This document shows positions 48,201 through 60,300 of a stretch of DNA of 64,000 nt, piece after piece. A program made the position numbers and the translations under genes. Positions within the stretch are counted from its first letter, which is position 1. The number at the start of each line of letters is the position of its first letter. Below the pieces are notes generated by a model. It did no database searches. It was not told the origin of the DNA and saw only the letters and a list, made by a program, of their open reading frames with translations. The DNA comes from Chytridium lagenaria (taxonomy: Eukaryota; Chytridiomycota; Chytridiomycetes; Chytridiales; Chytridiaceae), in NCBI GenBank assembly GCA_025449115.1, contig JAHLKC010000133.1, positions 51,361 through 115,360 on the forward strand, written 5' to 3'.

Positions 48201-49603
48201 AAAGGCGCGTTTTGTTGCGAAGGGATACTCTCAAGAAGAAGGGATCGACTATCACGAAACCTACGCGCCAGTAATGAAGAACTCGACGTACAGGGCCATC
48301 CTGGCGGTAATGGCTCACGAGAAGATGGTTATAAGGCAATTCGACGTGAAGACGGCATTTTTGAACGGCATTTTGAAGGACGTCGAAATATACATTGAGC
48401 AGCCAGAGGGATTTGTGGAGTTAGGAAAGGAAGGATGGGTGTGTTTGTTAATTAAGACACTGTATGGGTTGAAGCAGTCGCCATTAGGATGGAACGAGGT
48501 CTTGGACGCGTTCCTCATAGAGTTGGGTTTTACGCGTGCTACATCAGACGCGTGCCTTTACTTTAAACGACACGGTGATCGACTTACACTACTCGTGGTC
48601 TACGTGGACGACATAATTTTCGGCAGCAAGGACGTTGAAGAAGCCGAGAAATTTGAACGCGACTTGAAAGCGCGTTTTTCAGCCACGAGTGAACACGACC
48701 CTAGATACGCGGTTGGTACGCAAATTCGCTACTCGCAAGAAGAAGGCGTCATGAGAATTAAGCAAGCAGCTTATATTGACACAATGATAAGAAGCTTGAA
48801 GTACCCGGAAACCACGTGAAGAAACTCCCTATACGACCTGGTACGCGTCTTGGCAGGATTGATGACGACGCATCACCTTTAGAAACCGTTGACGGCTTGG
48901 CATACCGAACGGTGGTTGGATCACTCATGTACGCGATGGTGAACTCACGACCAGATATCGCGTTCACAGTTGGAATGTTGGCACGCTATCAAGCGAGGCC
49001 TGGTGAAGAGCACTGGGAATGTGCTCGAGACTTGTTGGGTTACCTGAGGAAGACGCGTGATTTGGGAATCAAGTATGAACGCGTCGGCGACAAACTTCGC
49101 TTGGAAGGATTCAGCGATGCTGACCTTGGGAATGACCCTGATGAGAGGAAATCAATAAGTGGGTTCGTGATTTTGTTAAATGGGGGAGCCGTTTTGTGGG
49201 GAGCCAGGAAGCAAGCGTCAGTTGCGGTCTCGAGTGCAGAAGCCGAGTATGTCGCGCTTAGTGAAGCATCGTCTGAGCTTATCTGGCTTAAGCAACTCCT
49301 GGAGGAGATAGGTTACGCGTTTGACGATCCTCCACGACTCTACTGTGATAACACGGCTGCTGAGGCGATTTCGAAGAACCCGGTCATCAGCTCACAACAC
49401 GGCACATTGATTTACGGTTCCACGCGGTCAGGGATCGCGTTGCCAAAAGACTCCTAACGGTGGAGCACATAGGAACCAAGGAGCAGCCAGCAGACATGCT
49501 CACGAAAGGACTAGCTCATGCGGACCTAGACAGGTGCCGCAGCAGAGTGGGAATGGAATTCGTTATTGATGAAGACCGTTGGTCAAGTAACCATAACGCG
49601 TAA
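45249..49603 (+). pseudogene. Copia gag-pol polyprotein, frame-disrupted
   Basis: Domains in order: a gag region from ATG 45249 (MAKDSGDEREN, then FDGQDFHIWKRRM); a CCHC zinc knuckle near 45990 (CFNCGKPGHYRSNC); the protease active-site region near 46245 (WILDSGATHHMT); a GAG-preintegrase segment with WHRRMGHLS (46660) and the HHCC-type integrase zinc region. The integrase core follows (VDLAGPM, 46848), then FGCPCYAHVPK (47400), reverse transcriptase with FDVKTAFLNG (48340) and YVDDIIFG (48602), and RNase H with AEAEYVALSEAS (49240). Frame changes occur near 45360, 45600, 45830, 46130, 46375, 46975, 47170, 47630, 48819 and 49440, and stop codons interrupt gag. No intact version is given here. 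The protein would have driven reverse transcription and integration of the element. Confidence 0.88.
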
Positions 49604-49613
49604 AGGGGGAGAA
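49601..49613 (+). other. Polypurine tract
   Basis: AAAGGGGGAGAA lies directly before the TG of the 3' LTR, as expected for the plus-strand primer site. It overlaps the stop codon of the pol frame. Confidence 0.85.
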
Positions 49614-50222
49614 TGTTGGATTTTACGCGTCATGTGTTGCTTGACGCTCACCCCTTTCCTTTTCTAAGATAGACGCGTCGGAAACGCGTCGTGGAGATTT
49701 AGTTTAGTCTCCTCTCTCTTTCGTTAAACAGTTTTCCTTTAAGTTGTTTTTCCACTCCTTGATGTTTGTTTTAGTTTGAAGTCTTTTCGTTATCCTGTTT
49801 ATCCGCCAATCACGTTTGTTACGCGTCTCGTAAATTATGTTTTGTTTCCGACGCGTTTGGTTGGTTGATTCGTTTATTTTCTTGTTTATCTTTGTTTCAT
49901 TTTATTTCCCCTTATCCCTGAAGCCTGTTGTATATGCGATGTTGATGCCGCATATGGCTTGCTTATTGATGCGCAGGTTGGCCGCTTTGTTATGGGGAAT
50001 TCATTGGTTCACGCGTCTTGAACGAATCAAAGCGTGATGAAGTGGCGTCTGCCGCTAGGGGAAGCGTTTTAGGCTAATAACGCGTATAAAAGGCAAAGTG
50101 CTTTGTTGAATAAATTAAGTGAACATTTTATGAGCCCCGAAACTCTGTCAAAAGTAATAACGAAAGAATACGTTAAGAGTTTAAGTTGAAGTTCAAAGAA
50201 TTTGTTTAAGTTCATTTCATCA
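49614..50222 (+). repeat. 3' LTR of copia element
   Basis: 609 bp, aligned end to end with the 5' LTR at roughly 97% identity by eye. It is followed by the second copy of the TCTTT target duplication. Confidence 0.93.
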
Positions 50223-51524
50223 TCTTTTCCTCCTTATCGATTGACCGCAAAAGCCCGAATGGTCAATCGTTTCATGGCGTTCGCCGTTTCACTCGGATAT
50301 GCGCCTTTCGTCATGATAGTTGCCGTCAAGATAATCGCCTTATGCAAGCTACATTGAAGTTCAAGCCAGAATGGATGGTTTTAACGTGTCGGAGTTTGAC
50401 CTTTTGTCTTGGATTTCCAGCTTATCTTTTTTCTTATACATGAGTTGTATAGCTTTTATTCTTTAATGCGGTTACTGAGGAATGCTGTCATTCTCCAGAA
50501 AATTATCTTCATGCTGGGGTATATAAAACAGTGCGCGAACTATGTATTAAATGAATTGGCTGAAGGTCATCACTATTCTACTTGGGTTATTGCTGGTGGT
50601 AACCTTATTCAATTGACGACGCGCATTTTTAGATTGCGGTCGTTCATTTGTGATGATGACTGGAAGCGAGGAAGGGGTTTAAACTATTTGTTTGATGAGC
50701 TGCATGCATCTCACCAAACTTGACCATGGGGCGTCAAGTTATGATATTAAAAGAATCTCAAATTAACTTAGGAATAAGGTATCAACATTAGTATATCCTG
50801 CATAAACACATAAGGAGCAGGCAAGATTTGTGGTATAATCAAAACCATTGGAACAATTTAATTACTCCAATGCAAAAATACGGACAATTCAAGAATAATA
50901 AGAAACAAACGAACTTAATATTGCTGGTCGCTACAGCTTTAAGATTCAATATATGCAAAGTACTTTTGACGTGAGCATGTTCTTGATGAGCTTCGTGAAT
51001 GGGTAAGAGATAACGGTATTCTTTTTATTGTAGTTGAAAATATGATTGCAGGATGATGCATTGCCATGCCCCAGCGAATTCTAAAACCGCCAGTAGCGGT
51101 CGTGATTGTTGGTAATGAGGAAATCTAACGGAACAAATCATATGGCTATCAATTCCAAACGCCGTTTAGTCGTGTTTTGCTTTCCTCGTTATCCACTTTA
51201 GTTGGTATCCATTGACCTTTTCATTTACTATGACGGAAGGTGAGAGGTTGCAGAGTTTTGTTTTCGAGTCCATTTTTTATTTTTTTTTTCTTTTTGGGCC
51301 ACCCTTGTCCGATACATGAAACTTGCAAAGGTTACACACATGCACTACTGGATGAAACAACGCACAGCAAACTAAAGTGTCCACATCATCACACTATCAC
51401 TCTCACCACAAACATCATCCATTCACACCTTCCAACATCGTTCCTTTCATCAACCAGCACTTTAATTACATAAGAAACGGATACTCCTTTCTCAAGTCCT
51501 TAGAGTGTGGGCCACTCGACGATC
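50223..51524. other. Intergenic between copia element and kinesin gene
   Basis: No coding region recognised. The last ~200 bp are CA/CT-rich (51360-51470), which would fit the kinesin promoter and leader. A short open frame at 50409-50723 shows no motif. Confidence 0.45.
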
Positions 51525-54500
51525 ATGGCTTCATTGCAGCCTAATAGAACACAACCACCATCACCATTCGCACCACCACCACCATCATCGCCATCACCAT
51601 CATCATCATCCACCGCCGTCACTGTCGCACTCCGCATCCGACCATATCTGATAGAGATAGAATCGCAAACGCCAAAGGATCGAGAGAGGTCATTACCCCT
51701 GCAGACGGCGACCAACGACAGATCATTGTCGATGAAGGAAACGTTTCACCATGATCGAGTTTTTGCAGGCCGAGCTTCGCAGCGGTCAGTATATACGGCA
51801 TGCGTAAGAAGCTTGGTGGAAAAATTTATAACTGGGTATAATGTAACTGTTATGGCTTACGGACAGGTAAGGCTGTGCTTTCCGCTTTGTTTGTTTGTTT
51901 GTTTTTTTTTCTCCCAAGATTTGAATATGCGTCTTCGCGAACTCTTTTTTTTTTTTATCTTTTCTCTGTACTGCGCAACCACCTGTATTCTGCTCTATTC
52001 TCACGTTTTGCTTGTGTATTAGACTGGAAGCGGGAAAACATATACTATGGGAAGCTCCAGGGAATACGTCTCGCTTAATCAAACATCTAGCGTTGACGAT
52101 AACAGGGTAAGTTTTTCTTTTCCCTTTTTGATATTTTTAAGGCTTACGTTGTGAAAAGGGATCATTGCTCGGTCCATCAAAGACGTGTTTTCTCTTCTGA
52201 AAGAGTCCTCAAAGTCATACTCTGTTTCAGCTACATTCTTAGAGGTTTACAACGAGGAACTTACAGATCTTCTTTCGACACAACCTGCATCTTCAAGGAC
52301 CCCTATCATTATTCAAGAAACGGGATCTGGAACTGCAATGTCGGGATGTAATGTTGTGAAGCTCAACTCCTCTGACGATGCCTTGAGGTGAATTTTCCCG
52401 CTTTTATATCAACATCCAGTAACCTATCTTCAGGGTCTTGCTACAGGGTCTTGATAGTCGCCAACCTCCGTTACCGATATGAACATCTCATCATCCCGTT
52501 CCACGCCATCTTCACACTCACCCTAGTCCAGGATATACAATCTTCTCGCATCACATCTCGCTTTCATTTTGTTGATCTTGCTGGATCGGAACGGATGCAG
52601 CGCACAGGATCTGTTAGCGCGAGACAGCGGGAAGGAATTCATATTAATTCAGGGCTTTTGGCTTTGGGGAATGTTATCTCGGCGTTGGCGGATGAGTCTG
52701 GAAGGGTCACACATGTGCCATATCGGGACTCAAAGCTTACCAGAGTTTTACAGGATAGTCTTGGAGGGAATAGGTGAGTTAAAATTTTTCATTTTGTCGT
52801 ATTTTTATCTTGTTCTCCGTTTTATTCTAATTATTAATCGAGTTTATAGTAATACGCTGATGATTGCTTGTATATCGCCGACGGAAAATGATCTTTCTGA
52901 GACTCTCAACACCCTCAAGTATGCCAATCGCGCGCGCAAGGTCCGGAACGTAGTTTCCATAAATAAGGATGTTGTGAATGAGGTCACGGAGTTGAAGGAA
53001 CTCGTCCAGAGATTAAAAGAGGAGATGGCCGCTATGAAAGCCCAGCAGGGCTCTGGAATTGCGCCATTAGGTGAGAAGATTTGCGGCAAATATTGTGTTT
53101 CTCTTTGTTGCCCTTCTATTTGATTTGTTAATAGCCTTTTTCGTATTGTGCCATTACAATCGCGTCATAAGTATCTTCGATTGAGATCGATACACATCGA
53201 AAGGAGAATCAAGCCCTCCGTCGACAGCTGGAGGAACGAAGCGAAGAAATCCTTCGACTCCGTGCTCATCGAGATTATTTATCAAACGAGGTGAATACCC
53301 TAACACTTAGTATTTTTTTTAAATTCACGTGCCTTCTAAAACCCTTTCCAAAATCTCTAAAAAGCACTCTTTTTGTTTATCTGTTTTATATATTTTATAG
53401 TAATTGACTTCACTTTTGTTCCAGCTTGCTTTTGTTCAATCCGAATCCACCCTTCGCATCCGCAACGCCTCCCCTGAACCGTCCGACACAATGTCCGACA
53501 TCTTTTCCGACACCAAATCCGTCACAAGTGTGTCTACGTTTGACAACGAATCCATTGCTGGTTCCTCATCCTCCACCTCCCGCATCCCTGTTCTTGGCCA
53601 AAAACGTTCAACGCGCCGTCTTTCGCTCATACAACGACCCCCCAATGAGGCACTTTTCACTGTTGTGGAGGATCAGGATCGTTTGATTAGACGGTTGAGG
53701 TTTGATTTAAGAGAGGTGACGGCGGCGGCGAATGATTACTTAAGGGAGGTAGAGGCAGCTGAGGGACGTGCCAGGGAGGAGAGGGAGAAGACGGAGAAGG
53801 CGGAAGACAAGTGTGGAAAGCTGGAGAAGCAGCTAAAAGAAGTTGAAAAGATTGGGATGGAGCTGAGGAGTATATCGCTGGATTAGAGGCCCAGCTTGCG
53901 CGGAGAGATGCTTTGGCGGCACAAGTAAGCACCTTAGTTCTCATATCACCCCGGTCTAACCCTGCTTTTATTGCTATTTGAAAGGTCGAAAGCCTTGAAG
54001 CCGACCTCGAGGACGCTCGCGCCGAAGAAGCCCGCCGTGAAGTCATTCTCGCCGACCTTGAACGTCGTCTTGCTGAAGCGGGCGATTCCATGGAAACTAT
54101 CTCCCGTATGACGCAATTGGAAGCCGACGTGGCTCGATTCCGAGAAGCGTGGGAAACAGCTCAAGCCCGTGTTGATGAGCTTACGAATGAAAAAGAACGG
54201 GGGATGGCCACACCGCCAATTTCTGCACCATCTTCACCGCCTCGTGGGAGGGGGTTGGTTGCTATTCCTGAGGAGGAGCCTCAGAAGGCGGAGGCGGACG
54301 TCAAAATGAGGATTGTGGACGACGAGGATGAGAATGCTGAGGACGGTAAAGCGATTCCTTCTGTGACGGTCGCAGAAAGAATCACCTCACCTATAGTGGA
54401 TTTGGTGGACCTGGAGAATGCTAATAAGGCCGCGGCCGTTGAACCACTATCCCCGGCTATACCCATGATCACGACCAGGTCATTACGGTCAAGCTTAATG

Positions 54501-57349
54501 TCTCCGACTTCTCCGAGCGCAACATCAGTAAACCGTTCGTCACGATCCTCCTTCGATGGCTTACCTGATGGCGCCTCTGTTATGTATGCGATACAGCTTT
54601 CTTTTAAATACCTGTTGCTGACACCAACTCCATTAGGTCACTCTGGAAAACGTTAGCAAAGGCCGAAGATCAAAACAAGAAGCAGTCGGAGGAGATTAAA
54701 CGTCTCGAGAATCGTATCGTGGAACTTCTCGCAAAATGTTCAATTCTTGAAAGCGATGCCCTGGCCATATCCGCAAGTCACGCTGCCGAGGCTTCCGCTC
54801 TGATTGACCGACTGAAGGGATCCGAAGAAACCGTCAACAAGCAATCGGAGAAACTCAAAGGCCTTGAAGACCGCATAACTGAGGTCCTTGGGCAGTGCTC
54901 TACGCTTGAGTCTCATCTCAAAGCAGTAAGAGACGAAAAGGCCCTTTTGGAGACTGCCAAGCAAAGTCTTTCCACACGCCTTGATGAGGCTCTTGCAACC
55001 GTCGATGAAGGACGAGCACACGCTGTCGAGGTTGCCAATCTGGGCAATCGTCTCAAGGGATCTGAAGCGACCATCAGTAAGCAATCGGAAGAAATTAAAC
55101 GGCTTGAAGATCGTATCGCTGAGATCCTTGGACAGTGCTCTAGATTGGAGGCTACTCTCAACGCAGCAAGAGACGAAAAATTGCTTTTGGAGACTTCAAA
55201 ACAAAGTCTTTCTGAACGTCTTGACGAGGCTGTTGCAATCGCGGATGAAGTACGCGCAAGTCACGCTGTCGAGATTGGCAATGCTGAAGAGACTATCAGT
55301 AAGAAATCGGAGGAAATCAAATGCTTGGAAGATCGTCTCGTTGAAATTCTGGGACAGTGCTCTACATTGGAGGGTAATGTCAACGCAGCAAGAGACGAAA
55401 AGGTGCTCTTGGAGACTGAAAAGAAAAAACTTTCTGAACGTCTTGACGAGGCTCTTGCAATCGTGGATGAAGTACGCGCAAGTCACGCTGCCGAGGCTGC
55501 CAATACAACTGACCGTCTCAAGGGATCTGAAGAGACCATCAGTATTCAATTGGAAGAAATTAAACGCCTTGAAGATCGTATCGCTGAAATCCTCGGGCGG
55601 TGCTCTGCATTAGAGGCTAATGCCAACGCAGCAAGAGACGAAAAGGTGCTTTTGGAAGCTGAGAAGAAAAAACTCTCTGAACGTCTTGACGAGGCTCTTG
55701 CAATGGTGGATGAAGTACGCGCAAGTCACGCTGCCGAGGCTGCCAATACAACTCACCGTCTCAAAGGATCTGAAGAGACCATCAGTAAGCAATCGGAAGA
55801 AATTAAATGCCTTGAAGATCGTATCGCTGAAATCCTTGGAGAGTGTTCTACTTTGGAAGCTCATCTCAACGCAGCAAGAGACGAAAAGGCCCTTTTGGCG
55901 ACTGCCAAACAAAGTCTTTCTGAACGCCTTGATGAGACTCTTGCAACCGTCGATGAAGGACGAGCACACGCTGTCGAGGTTGCCAATTTGGCTAATCGTC
56001 TCAAGGGATCTGAAGAGACCATCAGTAAGCAATCGGAAGAAATTAAATGCCTTGAAGATCGTATCGCTGAAATCCTCGTACAGTCCTCTTCATTGGAGGC
56101 TAATCTCAGCGCAGTAAGAGACGAAAAGGTGCTTTTGGAGACTTCAAAAGAAAATCTTTCTACACGTCTTGATGAGGCTCTTGCACACATGGATGAAGTA
56201 CGCGCAAGCCACACTGCAGAGGTTACCGATCTATCTGGTCGACTTAAGGCTTCCGAGGAGAGCCTCAGCAAGCTAACGGAGGAATTGAAACGCCTTGAAG
56301 ACCGTATCGCTGAGATCCTCGTACAGTGCTCTTCTTTGGAGGCTAATCTCAATGCAGCAACTGACGAAAAGGTGCTTTTGGAGACTTCAAAGCAAAATAT
56401 TTCTAAACGCTTTGACGAAGCTCTTGCAAACATGGATGGTGTACGTGCACGTCACACTGCCGAGGCTACCGATCTAGCGGACCGACTCAAGGATTCCGAG
56501 GAGACCATCAACAAGCTAACGGAGGAAATTAAACGTCGTGAAAACCGTATTGCCGAGATTTTTGGACAGTGCTCCACGTTGGAGGCCCAACTCAAGGTAG
56601 CGAAAGGCGAAAATGCCTTGTTGGAGACTACAAAGCAAAGCCTTTCGCAAAGGCTTGATGAGGTTCTTGCAACCGTGGATGAAGGACGCGGAAGTCCCGC
56701 TGCCGATCTAACGGATCGACTCAAGGGATGCGAAGAAATTATCAATAAGCAGACGGAGGAAATTAAGCGTCTAGAAGGCCGTATTGCTGAGATCCCCGTA
56801 CAGCGCTCTTCGTTAGAGGTTCAAGTTAATCCAGCAAGACAGGAAGAGGTAATTGTGGAGACTGAACCCGATCAAGGTGCTGCTGACGGCATCCGACATC
56901 GTCGATCCCGTGGAACACCACGACAATCCGAAGTAGCAGCATTGAAAACGGTACATCACGAAGACGAACAACCCGGCGATTACTTCCTCCCCTCTGTGTT
57001 CTTCAACCGACCTTGTTCCCCCGGTCAACTCCCCTCTGAATCGCGTTCTCCCTCCCGGATCCTTGTTACGCGTACATGCACGTCGAAGAAATGCGACAAG
57101 ATCCGTCATCAACTTGAGAGTGAGATAGAAAATTTAAATGGACGGATCGCTAGGATGGTGAAACGGGAGGAGGAGTTGAAGAGGGAGGTAGGGAGGGGAC
57201 AGGGGGATGTAAATGAGGCTTTGAGGAGGTTGATGGAAGCGGAAAGGGAGAGGGAGAGGGTTGAGATGAGGGTTAAGGAAATGGAGAGGGGAATTGGAAA
57301 AAGGAAGAAGAAGATGCCGTGGGAGTTTTGTTTGAAGGATGAGGATTGA
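51525..57349 (+). CDS. Kinesin-4-like motor with long repetitive coiled-coil tail
   Basis: ATG 51525 opens a Pro/Ser-rich leader, then [11 protein letters not shown]. The P-loop [14 protein letters not shown] is formed across an intron (51867-52022). Next are [15 protein letters not shown] (52230), the switch I region (near 52490), [16 protein letters not shown] (switch II, 52567), [18 protein letters not shown] (52648), [19 protein letters not shown] (52717) and, after an intron, [20 protein letters not shown]. The [10 protein letters not shown] and DSLGGN wording fits kinesin-4 (KIF4/KIF21). Kinesin-4 motors act on microtubule plus ends and spindles or in cilia; a zoosporic host leaves both open. 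A disordered Ser/Thr segment (53480-53650) and coiled coils follow, then an 876-codon uninterrupted frame (54719-57349) with ~80-residue repeats and a final basic helix ending [13 protein letters not shown]. Single missing bases near 52463 and 52502 break the motor frame in homopolymers. Another break lies near 53870. Confidence 0.85.
54737..56850 (+). repeat. Tandem coding repeat, unit about 240 bp (80 residues), about nine copies
   Basis: The unit reads [18 protein letters not shown], then [15 protein letters not shown], a [11 protein letters not shown] variant, [17 protein letters not shown] and [11 protein letters not shown]. Unit starts fall near 54737 (partial), 54898, 55138, 55360, 55600, 55846, 56088, 56328, 56568 and 56802. 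The fourth unit is shorter, lacking part of the DRLKGS region. DNA identity between middle units is high, implying recent expansion or gene conversion. Confidence 0.88.
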
Positions 57350-60300
57350 AGTGGAGGCGTTTCGAAGACTTGTTCTTCTAAAATTTACCAAAATATTTAT
57401 TACATGGGCTTTTCCTTTTATAATAGCTTTTTTTCTTTTCTTTCTTCTTTCATTCTTCTTATCTTTCTTCTTTCATTCTTCTTATCTATCTATTTTTGTT
57501 CATTTATATTTTCTATTCATGCTATTCCTTATTTCACGTTTATCTCTATGATTTTTGTCATTCAATTTTCTTTTCTATGAGCTCATTTTACATTTCCCGC
57601 ATTCGTCGACTTGTATTTAGAGATAGATTATATGGATGTTGACGTGTGTGATGTAAAATTATTCAGAATCAAAGTTGGCCACAAAACTGGCTCACTTTTG
57701 TTACACAGTTTGACTGGCCTCATTTTCTTGACACAAAGCAGATGAGGTGAGTGTCGCAGGAGGCCGTCCATTCCTTAAGATGTCGGATTATCATATCCAA
57801 ACTTCTTATTTTAAGATATCCCCATTCAGTTGTGATTTTCCTGCGTCCTTTTCCTTCACATTCCCCTTATCTAATTTTGTCACGATTTTTTCTTCTTTTG
57901 TTCATCTTCTTATCCTTAATTTACGTGTGTGAAACTACGGCCTCCTACCACGTATCCGAAGATATGGTAGGAGTTTCGATAGGACTAGTACCTTCTAATG
58001 GTACATAGAACGTCTACACATAAATAAATAAAGTTTAGTGTACTTGACAAAGATAAACAATGTCCAGAGCATGAAAGAATGGAGCTCAATGATGATCAGC
58101 GGGAATAAAAGAAAGGTAAAGGAAAGGGAAAGAGGGATACAAGCACGGGACCAGAAATAAGAGATACTTAGCTGCGGTATTTTCAAGTAAGTCTTCCTAC
58201 AACCATTTTTGCCCATTCCGTCAATCATCGCGGCGGTAAAGGCGTTTCCTTAGCGTTCCCGGTGCTAAGGGCAATCTCTAAACCCGAAATGATGATGACG
58301 AGGGGAAGCTGCGTTGATACTCTATCTCACCGGCCGTGAGCCGAAGGGGGTTTGCTGATCAGGGCTTTGCAGCAGCCGATCACCCAACGCCACGGAACAT
58401 ACGCGGTGTGTCCGAGGACCTGACGGAGGCACCTTCTGGTAAGACTACTTAATACTAACCTTGGTGCCAGAGGTAGGCGCGTGTGTATATGAGAAGACCT
58501 GGACCTGGACCTGGACAGGACTGGGGACAGGTTTTGGGATGGGACAACTTCTCTATCTTTATTTGTAAGACCCTCTCGCTCAACATAAACATAAACAAAG
58601 AATAAATAAACATATAAACAATGGGTATAAATGAGCGAGGGGATAAAGAAGAGATATATACAAAATAAAACAAAGTCCCAACATACAAAAGGGCGGTAAA
58701 CAGGGAAAACCCGACGGCGACATATATACAATGCCGTGGGAAAACCTGAATACCGTATAAGGTAAGTAAAGACTTGCCAAGACGAATCCTAAAGACTTCG
58801 TTAGTGTACAAGCAGGAGGGGGTAAAAGGAAAAGCCGTACATATAGCATCTTGGAAATATGCTTACGGTGAAATATCATTTTATTGAATATTTAACACGT
58901 GTAATTGTTTTTGCACATTTTTGCGAAAAAAAGAACAACGGAAACGCGGTGGCCCATTTTTAATATTTTGCAGGCTGGAAGCCAATGCTACTTCTTTTTT
59001 TTATCGCTTCACAAGTCCTTGCAAAAAGTTAGATTTACTAATATTGCCAACGAGCTAAACCGGGCTGGTTCCTCCGCTTTGTTCGCGGTTTCAATGTGTA
59101 TACTGAAATACTGACGGTGTCGTGGCCACAGGATTATGTCACATTATGACCTTGATGAGGATGCATGGCTGCAGAATGGTTTCTCACAGGAATTGCAGTG
59201 AAATACGTCAACCCCGTCCCCCCCCCTCACCGCCCCGACCAGTAATTGTATAATTCACTATATATTTATTTTACTAAATATTAATTTCTACTATATATAA
59301 CAAAATCTACTAATACCATTTGTGAACACTTTGTTGGCCCCCATTAGAGCCTGTTTAGAACGTGAATGCCTCATCCAGTCTTCCACCATTGCTTCAGCCT
59401 CTGAACGACGATATCTCCTGGATTATCATAGGATGGTTGCATTCTCAAGATCCTTGACGCTATGTAGCACCAATCAAGATTGGCGTGCGGGTGCTTGGGT
59501 AAGCGCGCCGCCAGATGAAACTACACCCAACCAAGATAAAATTCTAAGAGGGCTTGAGCCATGGATATAAATCCCTCTGGTATGATTCCCTTGAGTGTTG
59601 AGGTAGTGTAAGAACGTCCATATTGTCTTTGTATTATAATGCCAGCTAAATTGCCTAGTGGTGGGAATGCGGCATAAAAAGAGCCTTAGATGGACAAGAA
59701 AGAGACACACACATGTTAAGATGGCTTACTGCTGCAATTACGAGGCCTAGAACATTACCTTGGAGCAGGATAAACTCCCTCTTTGACGACGCTTCTACTC
59801 TGGTGGTTTGAATCTACGCCTGAGTCCTTCTTCCTTCCTTTTTACTTCGTTTTAATGATTAGAACAAAATGACAGCAACTTAAATCCCCGCTGTCACTAA
59901 AGGAAGAATTGGGCTTGACTCTTGACTAAGGAGTACATTCTTGTTTGTCTTGTCACTTAATAGGTGGTTCTCTACCTCTGTATGCTGGGGCTCAGCAGAT
60001 TGTGCCAAACAGAGAACTTCACAGAGTGATTTGCTACACTGCACGCTTGTGTGTTGGCCAGGGTGCCTTTAACCTTTATGGCTGGGTCGTTGCATTTGCA
60101 GGAGCCTGGCCTCGCATCTGCATCAGTTTTTCAGGTAGGCAAAAATGTGAAGTTATGAAGCAACTCCACCAAATAGGCACAAGTTTGTAAGTACTTTTAG
60201 CTCTTAGGCTGCTGGTGAAATACCTCACGTCCCATTACCAGTTGTCTCTCCCCTGCTTGTCTACCCTGCATGGCTACGTGAGCCCATTTCTTATGCGCGT

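Larger units (their letters stand above)
44614..50222 (+). mobile_element. Full-length Ty1/copia LTR retrotransposon, 5.6 kb
   Basis: Near-identical LTRs (44614-45227 and 49614-50222) start TGTTGGATTT and end TTTCATCA. They are flanked by the 5-bp target duplication TCTTT (44609-44613 and 50223-50227). A primer-binding site, a polypurine tract and a gag-protease-integrase-RT-RNase H coding order are all present. The integrase-before-RT order places it in Ty1/copia. The coding region is broken in several places, so the copy is probably not autonomous as written. Confidence 0.95.

Noticed and set aside
50409..50723. Plus-strand open frame after the copia element
   Set aside because: No recognisable domain; could be noise in intergenic DNA.
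58270..58290. CTAAACCC as a telomerase RNA template
   Set aside because: The telomere repeat is TTAGGG and would need CTAACCC; the extra A does not fit the dominant repeat.
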